Shown here piece after piece: positions 1-7,977 of a stretch of 35,967 nt of DNA (the stretch's first letter is position 1; each line of letters starts with the position of its first letter). The stretch is from JBFHIJ01 sp041596515 (GTDB lineage: Bacteria > Bacteroidota > Ignavibacteria > Kapaibacteriales > UBA2268). The DNA lies in contig JBFHIJ010000030.1 of the NCBI GenBank assembly GCA_041596515.1, positions 1-35,967 of the forward strand. The letters are read 5' to 3'. The notes under the pieces are model-generated. The model did no database searches and had not been told where the DNA came from. It worked only from the letters and a program-made list of their open reading frames with translations. The position numbers and the translations under genes are program-made.

Positions 1-3
1 AAC

Positions 4-412
4 ATGAATGAATTAGACATACAAATTCTTAAACATATTAGAAAAATAATAAGTCCGGAATCAGTAGAAAGTGATCTGATTTCTTACAAATTATCGGCTT
101 GATACACTTTTTTATTTTACACACAAAAAAAGACTTGACCCTAAAAATTATAAAATAGTAGCAGATAATCTATCGAATACTCCTGTAAATCCTAAATATT
201 CACTGTCAGACTTCAGTAATGTATTGCCATTTTCACTTGAGATGAGAGCTTTAGGTAATTATTGTATAGATATACTCCCTATTCCATTTCAACTCGAAGA
301 AAGACATTATAAAATGTCCTTTTTAGATTTGTATAAGGAAATTGATCAACATTATTTGCAGAGTGATAAAAAAGGATTTTACATAAATATTACGGAGCTA
401 AAAAATGACTAG
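4..412 (+). pseudogene. Small hypothetical gene, probably frameshifted near position 100
   Basis: An ATG at 4 opens a 33-codon frame ending in TGA at 100-102. The frame +1 to it is open from 80 to the TAG at 410-412 but has no good start: its first start-like codon is a TTG at 224 with no ribosome binding site. Dropping one base near 97-101 joins the two into one protein of about 134 residues (MNELDIQIL... to ...NITELKND) without a stop. I infer a single gene broken by a one-base indel or sequencing error; a true +1 programmed shift is possible but unsupported. The product is soluble-looking and I do not recognise it. The 3' end overlaps the next gene by 8 nt, which suggests an operon with the two genes that follow. 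Confidence 0.4.
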
Positions 413-821
413 GTATCTTTTACTTTTTATGACTATTTTTTTTTACAGTTCTTCTGCATTTGATATTAACATAGATTGTAAAGATGTGAGTGGAAGAACT
501 GCTTATGACTGGAAATTGTATTATGATAGAAACGATGATGAGATAATAAAATCAAGCGTACAATTTGTTTGTTCAGGTCAGAGCATCGGATTAGATTTCA
601 TTAATAGAGTACCAAATAAAATAAATCTGGAAGATGGAGATAGTTTTGAATGGTATGATCTTTATAATTTATCATATGACGCAATACGTAATCAGGATAG
701 GAAAACAGAATACACGGATACTATAAAAACTGAAAAAAATATATTCATAAGACACGCTGAATGGAGCGGAAATGATACAACCACTTATCAAATACAAATA
801 TCAATTACTAACGATTTGTAG
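405..821 (+). CDS. Secreted protein of unknown function
   Basis: This is a 138-residue protein whose first 18 or so residues (MTRYLLLFMTIFFYSSSAF) form a plausible Sec signal peptide, so the mature part should be periplasmic or secreted. The mature part is acidic, rich in Tyr, Asp and Asn, and has two Cys (in IDCKD and FVCSG) that could form a disulfide. I recognise no family. The ATG lies inside the end of the preceding frame (8 nt overlap) and the last 50 nt overlap the next gene, so the three are probably translated from one message. Function is unknown; the shared export signals suggest that it works in the envelope with the thioredoxin-like neighbour. Confidence 0.6.
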   Translation: MTRYLLLFMTIFFYSSSAFDINIDCKDVSGRTAYDWKLYYDRNDDEIIKSSVQFVCSGQSIGLDFINRVPNKINLEDGDSFEWYDLYNLSYDAIRNQDRKTEYTDTIKTEKNIFIRHAEWSGNDTTTYQIQISITNDL

Positions 822-1374
822 TATAATAGCACTATGCATTTTTGTTTATTTGAATACATTGTCAGGAGAAGAAATAAAATATAATGTTGCGACGAAGATT
901 GTAAATTCTGACGTCCTAACTCTTTATAAAGAAAATGTGCAATTAGACAGTTTGCTTACTGATTGTGTCAACATTGTTGTTTTTTATAGTGACTATAGCT
1001 GTAATGACTGCTTTATAAAAATTGCAAACGAGATCGAAACTTATAAAAGCAATAACATAGAGAATAATCTAATTGTATTATTACGTTCTTCGCTATTTAA
1101 CAAGTATCGAAAAGATATGTATAAAAAAGCTAAGAAATTACTAAAGACAGAGAATATCTATTTTGATATTCATAGCACCGATGATAAATGGCCACCTGTT
1201 GATGTAAAAGAAGGTATCTTTAGTATGTTCCCAATAGTACAGACACCTGTAATTCTTTATATATCAGATTCAAAAAGAAAGATTGAATTTCGAAGCTATG
1301 CAGATCTTTTTCAAAGTAAAGATTCTAAAAAATCAATCTTGGATTTGCCTTTCTCAATTCCCACCAAAAATTGA
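772..1374 (+). CDS. Membrane-anchored thioredoxin-fold protein
   Basis: This 200-residue protein has an N-terminal hydrophobic segment (about residues 11-29) that should anchor it with the rest in the periplasm. At residues 69-82 a hydrophobic beta strand runs into a C-N-D-C motif (Cys77, Cys80), followed by a helix. Further on, the QTPVILY segment fits the cis-proline loop of the thioredoxin fold. I read it as a TlpA/DsbD-like thiol redox protein or a degenerate relative. The aromatic residue normally before the first Cys is Ser here (YSCNDC), so the redox activity is unproven. The ATG at 772 has GGAG at 763-766, five bases upstream, which supports this start despite a 50-nt overlap with the preceding gene. 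Confidence 0.6.
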   Translation: MIQPLIKYKYQLLTICSIIALCIFVYLNTLSGEEIKYNVATKIVNSDVLTLYKENVQLDSLLTDCVNIVVFYSDYSCNDCFIKIANEIETYKSNNIENNLIVLLRSSLFNKYRKDMYKKAKKLLKTENIYFDIHSTDDKWPPVDVKEGIFSMFPIVQTPVILYISDSKRKIEFRSYADLFQSKDSKKSILDLPFSIPTKN

Positions 1375-1395
1375 CCCACATATTATAACTATATA

Positions 1396-2028
1396 TTAAT
1401 CTATAGTTCCTACCTGAAATCGTAATACTGTTTTAAGCTTGTCAGTAAATACCTTTCGAGGATCACTTAAATATATTTCTTTATGGATTTTTGATAATCG
1501 CCTCATTCCATTGACGTTTGAATATTCTTCCATAATACTAAAACTTGCTGGCTCGTTATCGAAACTTCCCAAATGCAACATCTGCACACAAGCACCTTCT
1601 GTGATTGATTCAAAAGTTACTATATCTAAAAGAGGATGTGGTTTTTTTTCTTTTGTTAAAGCAATTATTTGTTTAGCATACTCTGTATTTACGAAGTCAG
1701 GTTGCCTTATCATCAATTGAAAAACCAAGTCATCTTTATTAAGTACATATTCCGTGCTTTTCTTGGCCTCTTCATTCAAATCCCAAATACCTTCTAATGG
1801 ATATACTGTGTAATCAAAATACCCTTCCGGCTGTAATCCCTTTTTATAACTCATTTTTACAGCGTATGACAGTGAATATAAGACACCTATAAACTTAGTA
1901 AAAGAATCTGAATTTGGATTCCCTTCGCCTCTAATAGTAAAGTATTTGAATTTAGGTATTTTCAGAAACTCAGGTTTGTTTTTTGGCAGATAGATTAGTT
2001 TTTCGGATTTACGCCACTCATGTTTCAT
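1396..2028 (-). CDS. GyrI-like effector-binding domain protein
   Basis: The 210-residue product begins MKHEWRKSEK and matches the stand-alone GyrI-like proteins of Bacteroidota and Firmicutes: PKFKYFTIRGEGNPNS near the N-terminus, a central GLQPEGYFDYTVYPLEGIWD segment, and a late ITEGACVQMLHLGSFD strand. Members of this fold bind hydrophobic or cationic small molecules; the physiological ligand here is unknown. The frame extends ten codons upstream only to a TTG, whereas the ATG at 2028 has AAAGAG upstream, so I chose the ATG. It lies 152 nt downstream of the WYL regulator gene on the same strand. I recall that GyrI-like proteins often neighbour YafY/WYL regulators, so it may be a sensor or target of that regulator. 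Confidence 0.75.
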   Translation of the reverse strand: MKHEWRKSEKLIYLPKNKPEFLKIPKFKYFTIRGEGNPNSDSFTKFIGVLYSLSYAVKMSYKKGLQPEGYFDYTVYPLEGIWDLNEEAKKSTEYVLNKDDLVFQLMIRQPDFVNTEYAKQIIALTKEKKPHPLLDIVTFESITEGACVQMLHLGSFDNEPASFSIMEEYSNVNGMRRLSKIHKEIYLSDPRKVFTDKLKTVLRFQVGTID

Positions 2029-2180
2029 ATTTAGCTCTTTGTATTCAAGTTGATTCAAAATAAATGTTACAAATATTTTTCCTCAAAATCTACCTTTACA
2101 AAGGAGAATAATTTTCGAGAAAAAATATTATACATTCCAGTTTTGATACAATTTAAAGAATGATATATGACTACTGTATG

Positions 2181-3122
2181 TCATACATTGTTTGGAGTGT
2201 ATATATTTTTTATTTTATCCAGCCTCTGTGATAATTCAACTCGTAGGTAAGCAGGTTCCAAAATTTCTACAGAGTCGCCATAACTCATTACCATCCCAAA
2301 GAACCAGTTATCGATAGGGACAATGAAGTGGACAATAATTGCATCGTCTTTGTAGTCTTTTTCCCATTCTTTAAAATAGTCGTCCACTATATATTTCATT
2401 TTCATATCGAACTTTAATACTATGTGAGTTGATATGTTTGTTGTTTTAACTTGGTAATCTTTATCTAAGGCATTCACGTCAAAATCTTTGCGGTGGAACT
2501 TCTTATCCAAGAGTTTAATATCTGACATCCTAGAGATTCTAAACACTCGGAACTCTTCCCTAAGCGTACAAAAAGAGTACAAATACCAGGAATACCATTT
2601 AAACATAATCATGTGTGGTTCAACAATTCGGGATGTCTTTGCACCTTTGAAGTTTGTATAGTCAAAGCTGATTTCTTGGGAATTATCAATCGCTTGGCTT
2701 AGTGACTCCATTTTTGAGTTGTCATTATCTTTTACTTTGAGTGATGAAAAATCAAAACGTAGTTTTTCTTTCTTTTGTTTTATTACAGACGAGTAATCCG
2801 AAAGTAGTCCTTTTAACTTAATAATCGTGCTTTCTAAGCGTTCATCTGTGTATGTAGATGCAATAGATTCAAGGGAAGTCATGATATAGAATAAGTCTTC
2901 GTTATCCACAAGTCTTGCATCTAACTTGTAAGTATCCATTATGCCAAAGCCACCATCTTTGCCCATTTCTGAAACAATCGGAATGCCTGCTTCTGAAAGA
3001 TAGTCCATATCTCTCAGGATAGTCCTTACAGAAACTTCAAAATGCTCAGCAAGCTCTCTGGACGAGACCAGTTTCTTGCTGAGCAAATAGAATACTATAC
3101 CTATTAATCTTTTGACTTTCAT
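2181..3122 (-). CDS. WYL-domain transcriptional regulator (YafY-like)
   Basis: This 313-residue protein starts with a helix-turn-helix of the HTH_11/DeoR type (about residues 3-60: SRELAEHFEVSVRTILRDMD, then the winged segment ending in GGFGI). The WYL domain spans about 140-300, with the signature W179-Y180-L181 in a strand and the RISRMSDIKL segment after it. WYL proteins are one-component regulators that sense ligands or nucleic acids. The ATG at 3122 lies 3 nt beyond the stop of the Dabb gene, so it is cotranscribed with lnt and the genes between. Likely targets are its own operon or the downstream GyrI-like gene, but no operator could be identified. Confidence 0.85.
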   Translation of the reverse strand: MKVKRLIGIVFYLLSKKLVSSRELAEHFEVSVRTILRDMDYLSEAGIPIVSEMGKDGGFGIMDTYKLDARLVDNEDLFYIMTSLESIASTYTDERLESTIIKLKGLLSDYSSVIKQKKEKLRFDFSSLKVKDNDNSKMESLSQAIDNSQEISFDYTNFKGAKTSRIVEPHMIMFKWYSWYLYSFCTLREEFRVFRISRMSDIKLLDKKFHRKDFDVNALDKDYQVKTTNISTHIVLKFDMKMKYIVDDYFKEWEKDYKDDAIIVHFIVPIDNWFFGMVMSYGDSVEILEPAYLRVELSQRLDKIKNIYTPNNV

Positions 3123-3125
3123 ATC

Positions 3126-3416
3126 TTAAACCGTATAATCAACTGCAGCTGAGTCGGTTTTATATTTTGCAATAAATTCAACCACTTTCAAATGTTCAGG
3201 ATGGACTCGGTAAGAGTTGAGATCATCCATGCTTTCAAAAGCGGAATAAATAGAAATGTCCCAAGCTCTATCGCCTGATACTTCATTTATTCCTATTTCA
3301 AGTTCATTTATAAAAGGAATTTTTGTTTTCAAAGACATTAGTTTGTTTTTTATAGCTATTGCGTTTTCTAATTTGTTTTCTTCTTTAAGTTTGAAAAATA
3401 CGAGGTGTTTTACCAT
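3126..3416 (-). CDS. Dabb (stress-responsive alpha/beta barrel) protein
   Basis: This 96-residue protein is a full-length single Dabb domain (dimeric ferredoxin-like fold). It begins with the diagnostic strand MVKHLVFFKLK (His4), followed by a helix (NKLENAIAIKNKLMSLK), a second strand (INELEIGINEV) and the typical YRVHPEHLKVVEFI helix near residues 69-82. Family members include stress-induced plant proteins and a few bacterial cyclases or monooxygenase-like enzymes; most bacterial copies have no known reaction. It sits 3 nt from the genes on either side, in an operon of lipoprotein, Dabb protein and WYL regulator. A stress-related or ligand-processing role tied to the regulator is only a guess. 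Confidence 0.8.
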   Translation of the reverse strand: MVKHLVFFKLKEENKLENAIAIKNKLMSLKTKIPFINELEIGINEVSGDRAWDISIYSAFESMDDLNSYRVHPEHLKVVEFIAKYKTDSAAVDYTV

Positions 3417-3419
3417 TAT

Positions 3420-3974
3420 TTACTTCTCCATCTTTTTAATTTTTTCTTCAAATAGTATATCAGATTTGTCTCTGTTAGCTTCAAAATATTCTTTCGCTGA
3501 AATTTCTTGTGGTATTTCACCAATAATTTCAAAGAATGCAGTTCTGTCTATGTTTAAATAAAATTTCATATTGAGGTGAGATAGACTTAAATCTACTACA
3601 TCAATATCGGAATTATCTGTAAATAGTTTCAAAGGTATAGTAGAAAAAGCCATTTTGACTCTTTCGTGATCCTCCCAAAAATCTCTGTATTCATCAGAAG
3701 TCAGTGGGTCATTTGGGTGGATAGTTTGATATTCGCCATAGTCATCACAAAAAAGGATAATCGCAACTTTCCCTACGATTTTAATATCCTTTACAAAATT
3801 CATATATGGCGTTTCTTGTAATCTGTCTACTACTTTTTCTTCCTTTTGCATTTCAACAACCTTTGCACTATCAATTGTAGTCGCTTTGGGTTCTTCGATA
3901 GGCTTGTTATCCGGTTTGTTGCAAGCAGAGAAAGATACAGCAACTATTGTAATAAGTAATAATAACTTCTTCAT
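3420..3974 (-). CDS. Small lipoprotein of unknown function
   Basis: The product has 184 residues and begins MKKLLLLITIVAVSFSAC, a type II signal peptide with the lipidated Cys at 18, followed by an Asn/Pro/Glu-rich linker. The remainder (from about residue 55) has a strand KIVGKVAIILFCDDYGEY and a mixed alpha/beta pattern that I do not recognise. The frame continues upstream into lnt, but the ATG at 3974 is one base beyond the lnt stop codon and has AAAGG in front, so the longer start is rejected. Because its maturation needs Lnt in many Gram-negatives, adjacency to lnt is suggestive, but one-gene co-occurrence proves nothing. Confidence 0.7.
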   Translation of the reverse strand: MKKLLLLITIVAVSFSACNKPDNKPIEEPKATTIDSAKVVEMQKEEKVVDRLQETPYMNFVKDIKIVGKVAIILFCDDYGEYQTIHPNDPLTSDEYRDFWEDHERVKMAFSTIPLKLFTDNSDIDVVDLSLSHLNMKFYLNIDRTAFFEIIGEIPQEISAKEYFEANRDKSDILFEEKIKKMEK

Positions 3975-3975
3975 G

Positions 3976-5607
3976 TTATACCTTTGGAGTGGTTGATGAT
4001 TTATATTTTGAAAAGCGTATTCGAATAAGTATAAAAATAACAAATAAAGCAGATACTTTGCCGATATAGTCGCCATATCGCGAATAAAAGCTAATTTCTT
4101 CGATAGCAGGAATCTCAAGTTGAATGCCGGCCTGAGTGTATTGAGGCAATGTCATAATAATATCTCCTGTAGGAGAGATTAAGCCACTGATACCGGAATT
4201 TGCGGATCTCGCTATGTATCTTCTGTTTTCAATAGCTCTTGCTCTAGCTATAATAAAATGCTGATATGGTCCGGGTGTGTGGTTATACCAAGCATCATTA
4301 GTTATAATAGTTAGCATATTAGCTCCGGCTTTTACAAATTCCGTGCAAAATTCAGGATATATGGATTCTATGCAAATTATAGTACCAATTTTGAAATCGT
4401 AATTATGCTTATGAAGATTGAGTGTTTTAACTTCAGTACCTTTACCCCAAGAAGAAATTCCGACGCCCCAGTTTAAAAAATCAGTTGCAAAAGGTATATC
4501 TTCAGCGTAAGGTATTCTTTCAGCAAAAGGTGTTAGCTTAGATTTATTGTATATTTGTGCCTTTTTTACATTATTAGGCGAAATCAATATTGACGAATTA
4601 TATGCCTGAAAAGCAATAGTGCTATCCCACTTTGCCTGCTTAGCCAAAGGAGGTGCATCCTTTTTATCAAATAGTTGATATCTGGCTATACCTGTAAGTA
4701 CATATATTTGATTTGAATCAAGCCATCTTTGCAGAAAAGAAAAATTATTATAGCTGTTGAAGCTCATGGAAATATAAGGAATGGCTGTTTCAGGCCAAAT
4801 AGATAAATCAGTATTTTTAGATTTATCATTAAGAGAATCTTGCAAATGAATGTGGTGAATCACTTGTTGCTGTGGTGAAGCAGACCATTTAGCCCAAGGA
4901 TCCATATTAGGTTGTACAATAGATACATTTAAAGATTTACCTGCATCAATATTTGAGTATTTGTCTAAAGAGTAATATCCGTAAATCATAGGTAACGCAA
5001 TCAAACAAATAACTGTCACAATGGGAGGTAATAATTTAAAATAATCTTTTAAATTTTCTATAATCACTTTTTTGTAAATATATGTAATAAGTACATTGAT
5101 AGCAGCAAGAATAAAACCTGCTCCGTAAATACCCCATACATCAATTTGCTGAATCCAATAAGTGAACTCTATTTGACTATAACCAATATTTAGCCATGGA
5201 TAGCTAAGTTCTCCTAAACCATGTCCCCATTCAAAAAAAGTCCATATAAAAGGGAAAGAAAGAAGTGCAAATTCAAAACTAGTTATTTTACGGACATTTC
5301 TATAAATGATTACAGGAATAAGGAAAAATATTGGGTTTATAATCCATACGGCAAATCCTGAAATGAATAAATATGGGTCTGTATTCTCTTGCCAGCTACT
5401 TATCCACCAATTTGACATACCATGATAGATAAAAAACGCAAGGTAAGTCTTTAGAATATATTTATCATTTTCTTTGAAGGATTCAAGACTAAGTAAGAGA
5501 GGCATAAATGCAAAAAATGCAACAAATGGCAAGGGCATAGGCGGAAAGGCAGTACCTAATAAAATGCCGGATAGTACGAAGGGGAAAAGTCCCTTGAATT
5601 TTTGCAT
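3976..5607 (-). CDS. lnt: Apolipoprotein N-acyltransferase
   Basis: Lnt adds the third acyl chain to the N-terminal cysteine of apolipoproteins in the inner membrane. The 543-residue protein has the usual build: about six to eight membrane helices in residues 1-215, a periplasmic nitrilase-like domain (about 225-495) and a final membrane helix (about 515-532). The catalytic triad is visible: Glu273 in SIWPETAIPY, Lys357 in YNKSKLTPFAE and Cys412 in IGTIICIESIYP. The neighbouring TNDAWYNHTPGPYQH and ARAIENRRYIARSANSG motifs are also typical. The start ATG has AAGGAG seven bases upstream. It leads a tight minus-strand operon with a lipoprotein, a Dabb protein and a WYL regulator. Confidence 0.96.
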   Translation of the reverse strand: MQKFKGLFPFVLSGILLGTAFPPMPLPFVAFFAFMPLLLSLESFKENDKYILKTYLAFFIYHGMSNWWISSWQENTDPYLFISGFAVWIINPIFFLIPVIIYRNVRKITSFEFALLSFPFIWTFFEWGHGLGELSYPWLNIGYSQIEFTYWIQQIDVWGIYGAGFILAAINVLITYIYKKVIIENLKDYFKLLPPIVTVICLIALPMIYGYYSLDKYSNIDAGKSLNVSIVQPNMDPWAKWSASPQQQVIHHIHLQDSLNDKSKNTDLSIWPETAIPYISMSFNSYNNFSFLQRWLDSNQIYVLTGIARYQLFDKKDAPPLAKQAKWDSTIAFQAYNSSILISPNNVKKAQIYNKSKLTPFAERIPYAEDIPFATDFLNWGVGISSWGKGTEVKTLNLHKHNYDFKIGTIICIESIYPEFCTEFVKAGANMLTIITNDAWYNHTPGPYQHFIIARARAIENRRYIARSANSGISGLISPTGDIIMTLPQYTQAGIQLEIPAIEEISFYSRYGDYIGKVSALFVIFILIRIRFSKYKSSTTPKV

Positions 5608-5780
5608 GTTGATGCTCCTTTTGTTCTTTAATTAGTGCAATTTAAGTATTTAAAGTCAATTCCTAAAGAGATGAATACATTTAGTATTATTTTAATCGAA
5701 CCTTTAATCTATCTTAGCTGTATCAAAAAGAGAAGAAAAATTCGTATCTTGCAAGCTTTATTCTCAAAAAAACAATCCAA

Positions 5781-6725
5781 ATGAAAATAAGCGTAGTAAT
5801 AATTACTCATAATCGAATAGAAGACTTAAAGAGGACAATACCTGCTTTTTTGTCGCAAACTTATGAGAATAAAGAAATTATATTGGTAGACAATGCCTCA
5901 AAAGATGGAACTTCTGAGTGGATTAAGAAAGAATTTCCTGATGTAAAGTATATGTGGTTGCCTGATAATTTTGATATTCGAGCTATCAATATTGGCATTG
6001 AGCTTTCCGACGGTGATGTGATTTGGCGAACTGATGACGACTCTTATCCGGAAGATACAAACACATTCCAACAGATAGTTGATATCTTTCATAAAAATGA
6101 AGATGTGCATGTAATTGCTACTGAAGATGTAGAAGTTAGGCAGAATTATAGAGTTTGGGACTGGTACCCGTTAGATGTAGATAAGTCTAATGTACCTGTA
6201 AATGGTTTTCCTTCTAATGTCTTCCCCGGAACAGGTGCCGCAATTCGGAGAGAAGTATATGATGAGATAGGTGGCTTTTGGGAATTTGGTTTTGAAGAGC
6301 TTGATTTTTGTACAAGAGCAATAGTTGCTGGCTATAATGTGCGTTATTTTCCTAATATTAGAACTTTGCATTGGGCTTCCCCCGGAGGTAGACAAAGTGG
6401 GCCTCGCTGGGTAAAAGTATCAAAGCAGTTTATTCGATACCAGTGGAAGTACTTCCCATTTATGATGGCTTTAAGCAGATTTATTCAAATCTATTTCTTT
6501 CAGCTGACAGTTGCCTTGTTACAGCGAATACCATTTACTGCATTTATGGAAGGTGCGTTTGGTATGATAGCAACTATGTTCGGTACTTATCGTGATGAAA
6601 GAGTTGTGATACCTAAAGATAAGATTAAAGATATAACTCTGGGTGTATCTATTGGGAAGAATCAAAGGCAGTATTTTGTAGATGTAATAAAGAAAAAGTT
6701 AGGCAAATGGTTCAAGAAAAGTTAA
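5781..6725 (+). CDS. Family 2 glycosyltransferase
   Basis: The 314-residue protein has a GT-A fold: the nucleotide-binding start MKISVVIITHNRIEDLKRTI, the VDNASKDGT loop (36-44), the metal-binding DDD at 85-87 in WRTDDDSYP, and the acceptor-side EELD at 172-175 with a downstream HWASPGG. The region after about residue 205 is aromatic and hydrophobic (FMMALSRFIQIYFFQL), suggesting membrane association. It should transfer a sugar from an activated donor to a polysaccharide or lipid; donor and acceptor are not readable. It overlaps the next glycosyltransferase gene by 19 nt, so the two probably act in one surface-glycan pathway. No clear Shine-Dalgarno precedes the ATG, which is common in Bacteroidota. 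Confidence 0.9.
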   Translation: MKISVVIITHNRIEDLKRTIPAFLSQTYENKEIILVDNASKDGTSEWIKKEFPDVKYMWLPDNFDIRAINIGIELSDGDVIWRTDDDSYPEDTNTFQQIVDIFHKNEDVHVIATEDVEVRQNYRVWDWYPLDVDKSNVPVNGFPSNVFPGTGAAIRREVYDEIGGFWEFGFEELDFCTRAIVAGYNVRYFPNIRTLHWASPGGRQSGPRWVKVSKQFIRYQWKYFPFMMALSRFIQIYFFQLTVALLQRIPFTAFMEGAFGMIATMFGTYRDERVVIPKDKIKDITLGVSIGKNQRQYFVDVIKKKLGKWFKKS

Positions 6726-7921
6726 AAATATTACAGCTATCTCCTCAATTTCCTTTTCCAATGACTGATGGTGGAAAGATTGGAATTGCAAATATTTTCA
6801 AAGAATACGCCGCATCGGGGCATCAAATTACTTTTTGTGCCTATTCAGATATAAACATTGCTGCGGAATATATTGCAGAAGCAGAGAAATACGGAAAAAT
6901 AGAAATTATCAGACATTCTACTCGTAATACATTCAAAAGAATACTTTGCTCACTATTTAACAAACAATCACTTTACACTTCAAAACATATTTCTGACGAA
7001 GCCATAAATCAGTTTGAAAAAATAGCTTCTGCTTCAGAGTTTGATGTGATTCATTGCGACCATTCAGCAATGATGCCGGTGGCACTCCATCTAAAAAATA
7101 AATTTAATATCCCAATTGCTCTCAGGTTACATAATATCGAATGGACTATATGGTATAGATATGCATCTGTGCTTAATAACTTTCATCCTAAAAAATGGTA
7201 TATTTCTTCACAAGGGAAAAAACTAAAACGTGATGAAACAGAATATTATCAAGCAGCTGATGTGTGTTTTGCCATTACTGAAGAAGATAAATTTCGAGCA
7301 CTTGATATGTCACGAAATGCAAATGTATGTGTGGCAACCGCAGGAGTAAATATAGACGAATGGAACATGGTTGATGTTATTGAAAAAAATAACAATACAA
7401 TGATTTTGGCTACAAATTACGACTGGGTTCATAACGTAGATGGTGTAATCTGGTTTATTGAAAATGTATTGCCTTTAGTCCAAAATATATATCCGGATGC
7501 GAAACTGCAACTTATAGGTAAAAATCCACCAGCAATATTTAACAAATATTCTGGAGATGGGGTAGAGGTATTAGGTTTTGTACCAAGCGTAAAGGAATAT
7601 CTAGCTAAAGCAAATGTATATATAGCTCCTCTATTTGTAGGAGGCGGTATCAGAATCAAAATTCTTGAGGCAATGGCAATGAAGTTACCTGTTGTGGCTA
7701 CACCGGTTTCAGCAGAAGGTATAAAAGCAAGCGACGAAGATGGACTTTACGTAAGTGACAATGTCAAAACAAGTGCAAAATATATAAACCAGCTTTTTGC
7801 AGATAAAAACTTATGCCAAACAAAGGGAAATGCAGCAAGAGACTTTATAAAAAAGCAACACACTTGGAAAAAAAGTGTTTCTATTATGTCTACTGAAATA
7901 ATAAAAGTAATTACAAAATAA
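6707..7921 (+). CDS. Family 4-like (GT-B) glycosyltransferase
   Basis: The 404-residue protein has the two Rossmann-like halves of GT-B enzymes. The N-terminal domain opens KILQLSPQFPFPMTDGGKIG, with the Gly-rich acceptor loop, and has ALRLHNIEW near residue 140. The C-terminal domain contains the donor-binding segment GGGIRIKILEAMAMKLPVV followed by ATPVSAEGI (about 310-340), whose Glu normally contacts the sugar nucleotide. It resembles the Stp1/WcaI-type transferases in exopolysaccharide loci. The ATG is inside the end of the preceding GT2 gene (19 nt overlap), which implies translational coupling. The sugar cannot be predicted. Confidence 0.9.
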   Translation: MVQEKLKILQLSPQFPFPMTDGGKIGIANIFKEYAASGHQITFCAYSDINIAAEYIAEAEKYGKIEIIRHSTRNTFKRILCSLFNKQSLYTSKHISDEAINQFEKIASASEFDVIHCDHSAMMPVALHLKNKFNIPIALRLHNIEWTIWYRYASVLNNFHPKKWYISSQGKKLKRDETEYYQAADVCFAITEEDKFRALDMSRNANVCVATAGVNIDEWNMVDVIEKNNNTMILATNYDWVHNVDGVIWFIENVLPLVQNIYPDAKLQLIGKNPPAIFNKYSGDGVEVLGFVPSVKEYLAKANVYIAPLFVGGGIRIKILEAMAMKLPVVATPVSAEGIKASDEDGLYVSDNVKTSAKYINQLFADKNLCQTKGNAARDFIKKQHTWKKSVSIMSTEIIKVITK

Positions 7922-7925
7922 AAGA

Positions 7926-7951
7926 GTCACAGACTATAAAAAATCTGTGAC
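7926..7951. terminator. Inverted repeat between convergent genes
   Basis: GTCACAGA (7926-7933) pairs perfectly with TCTGTGAC (7944-7951) around a 10-nt A-rich loop. It lies between the stop of the plus-strand glycosyltransferase and the stop of the minus-strand rhodanese gene. On the minus strand the hairpin is followed by TCTTTTATTTTG, so it probably ends the cytochrome/rhodanese transcript; on the plus strand there is no T run. Confidence 0.6.
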
Positions 7952-7977
7952 CCTAAATATTAAAGCGTTAGAAAAGT

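Noticed and set aside
224..412. A 62-codon frame starting at TTG as an independent gene
   Set aside because: The TTG has no ribosome binding site and the frame continues open upstream to position 80, so it is better read as the 3' part of a broken longer gene.
2166..2185. TATGAC/GTCATA inverted repeat at the end of the WYL gene as a terminator
   Set aside because: The stem is only 6 bp of AT-rich sequence with an 8-nt loop and no T run, and it overlaps the stop codon.
3975..4118. Longer start for the small lipoprotein inside lnt
   Set aside because: It would add 48 residues before a perfect lipoprotein signal peptide. The ATG at 3974 has a binding site and lies one base after the lnt stop.
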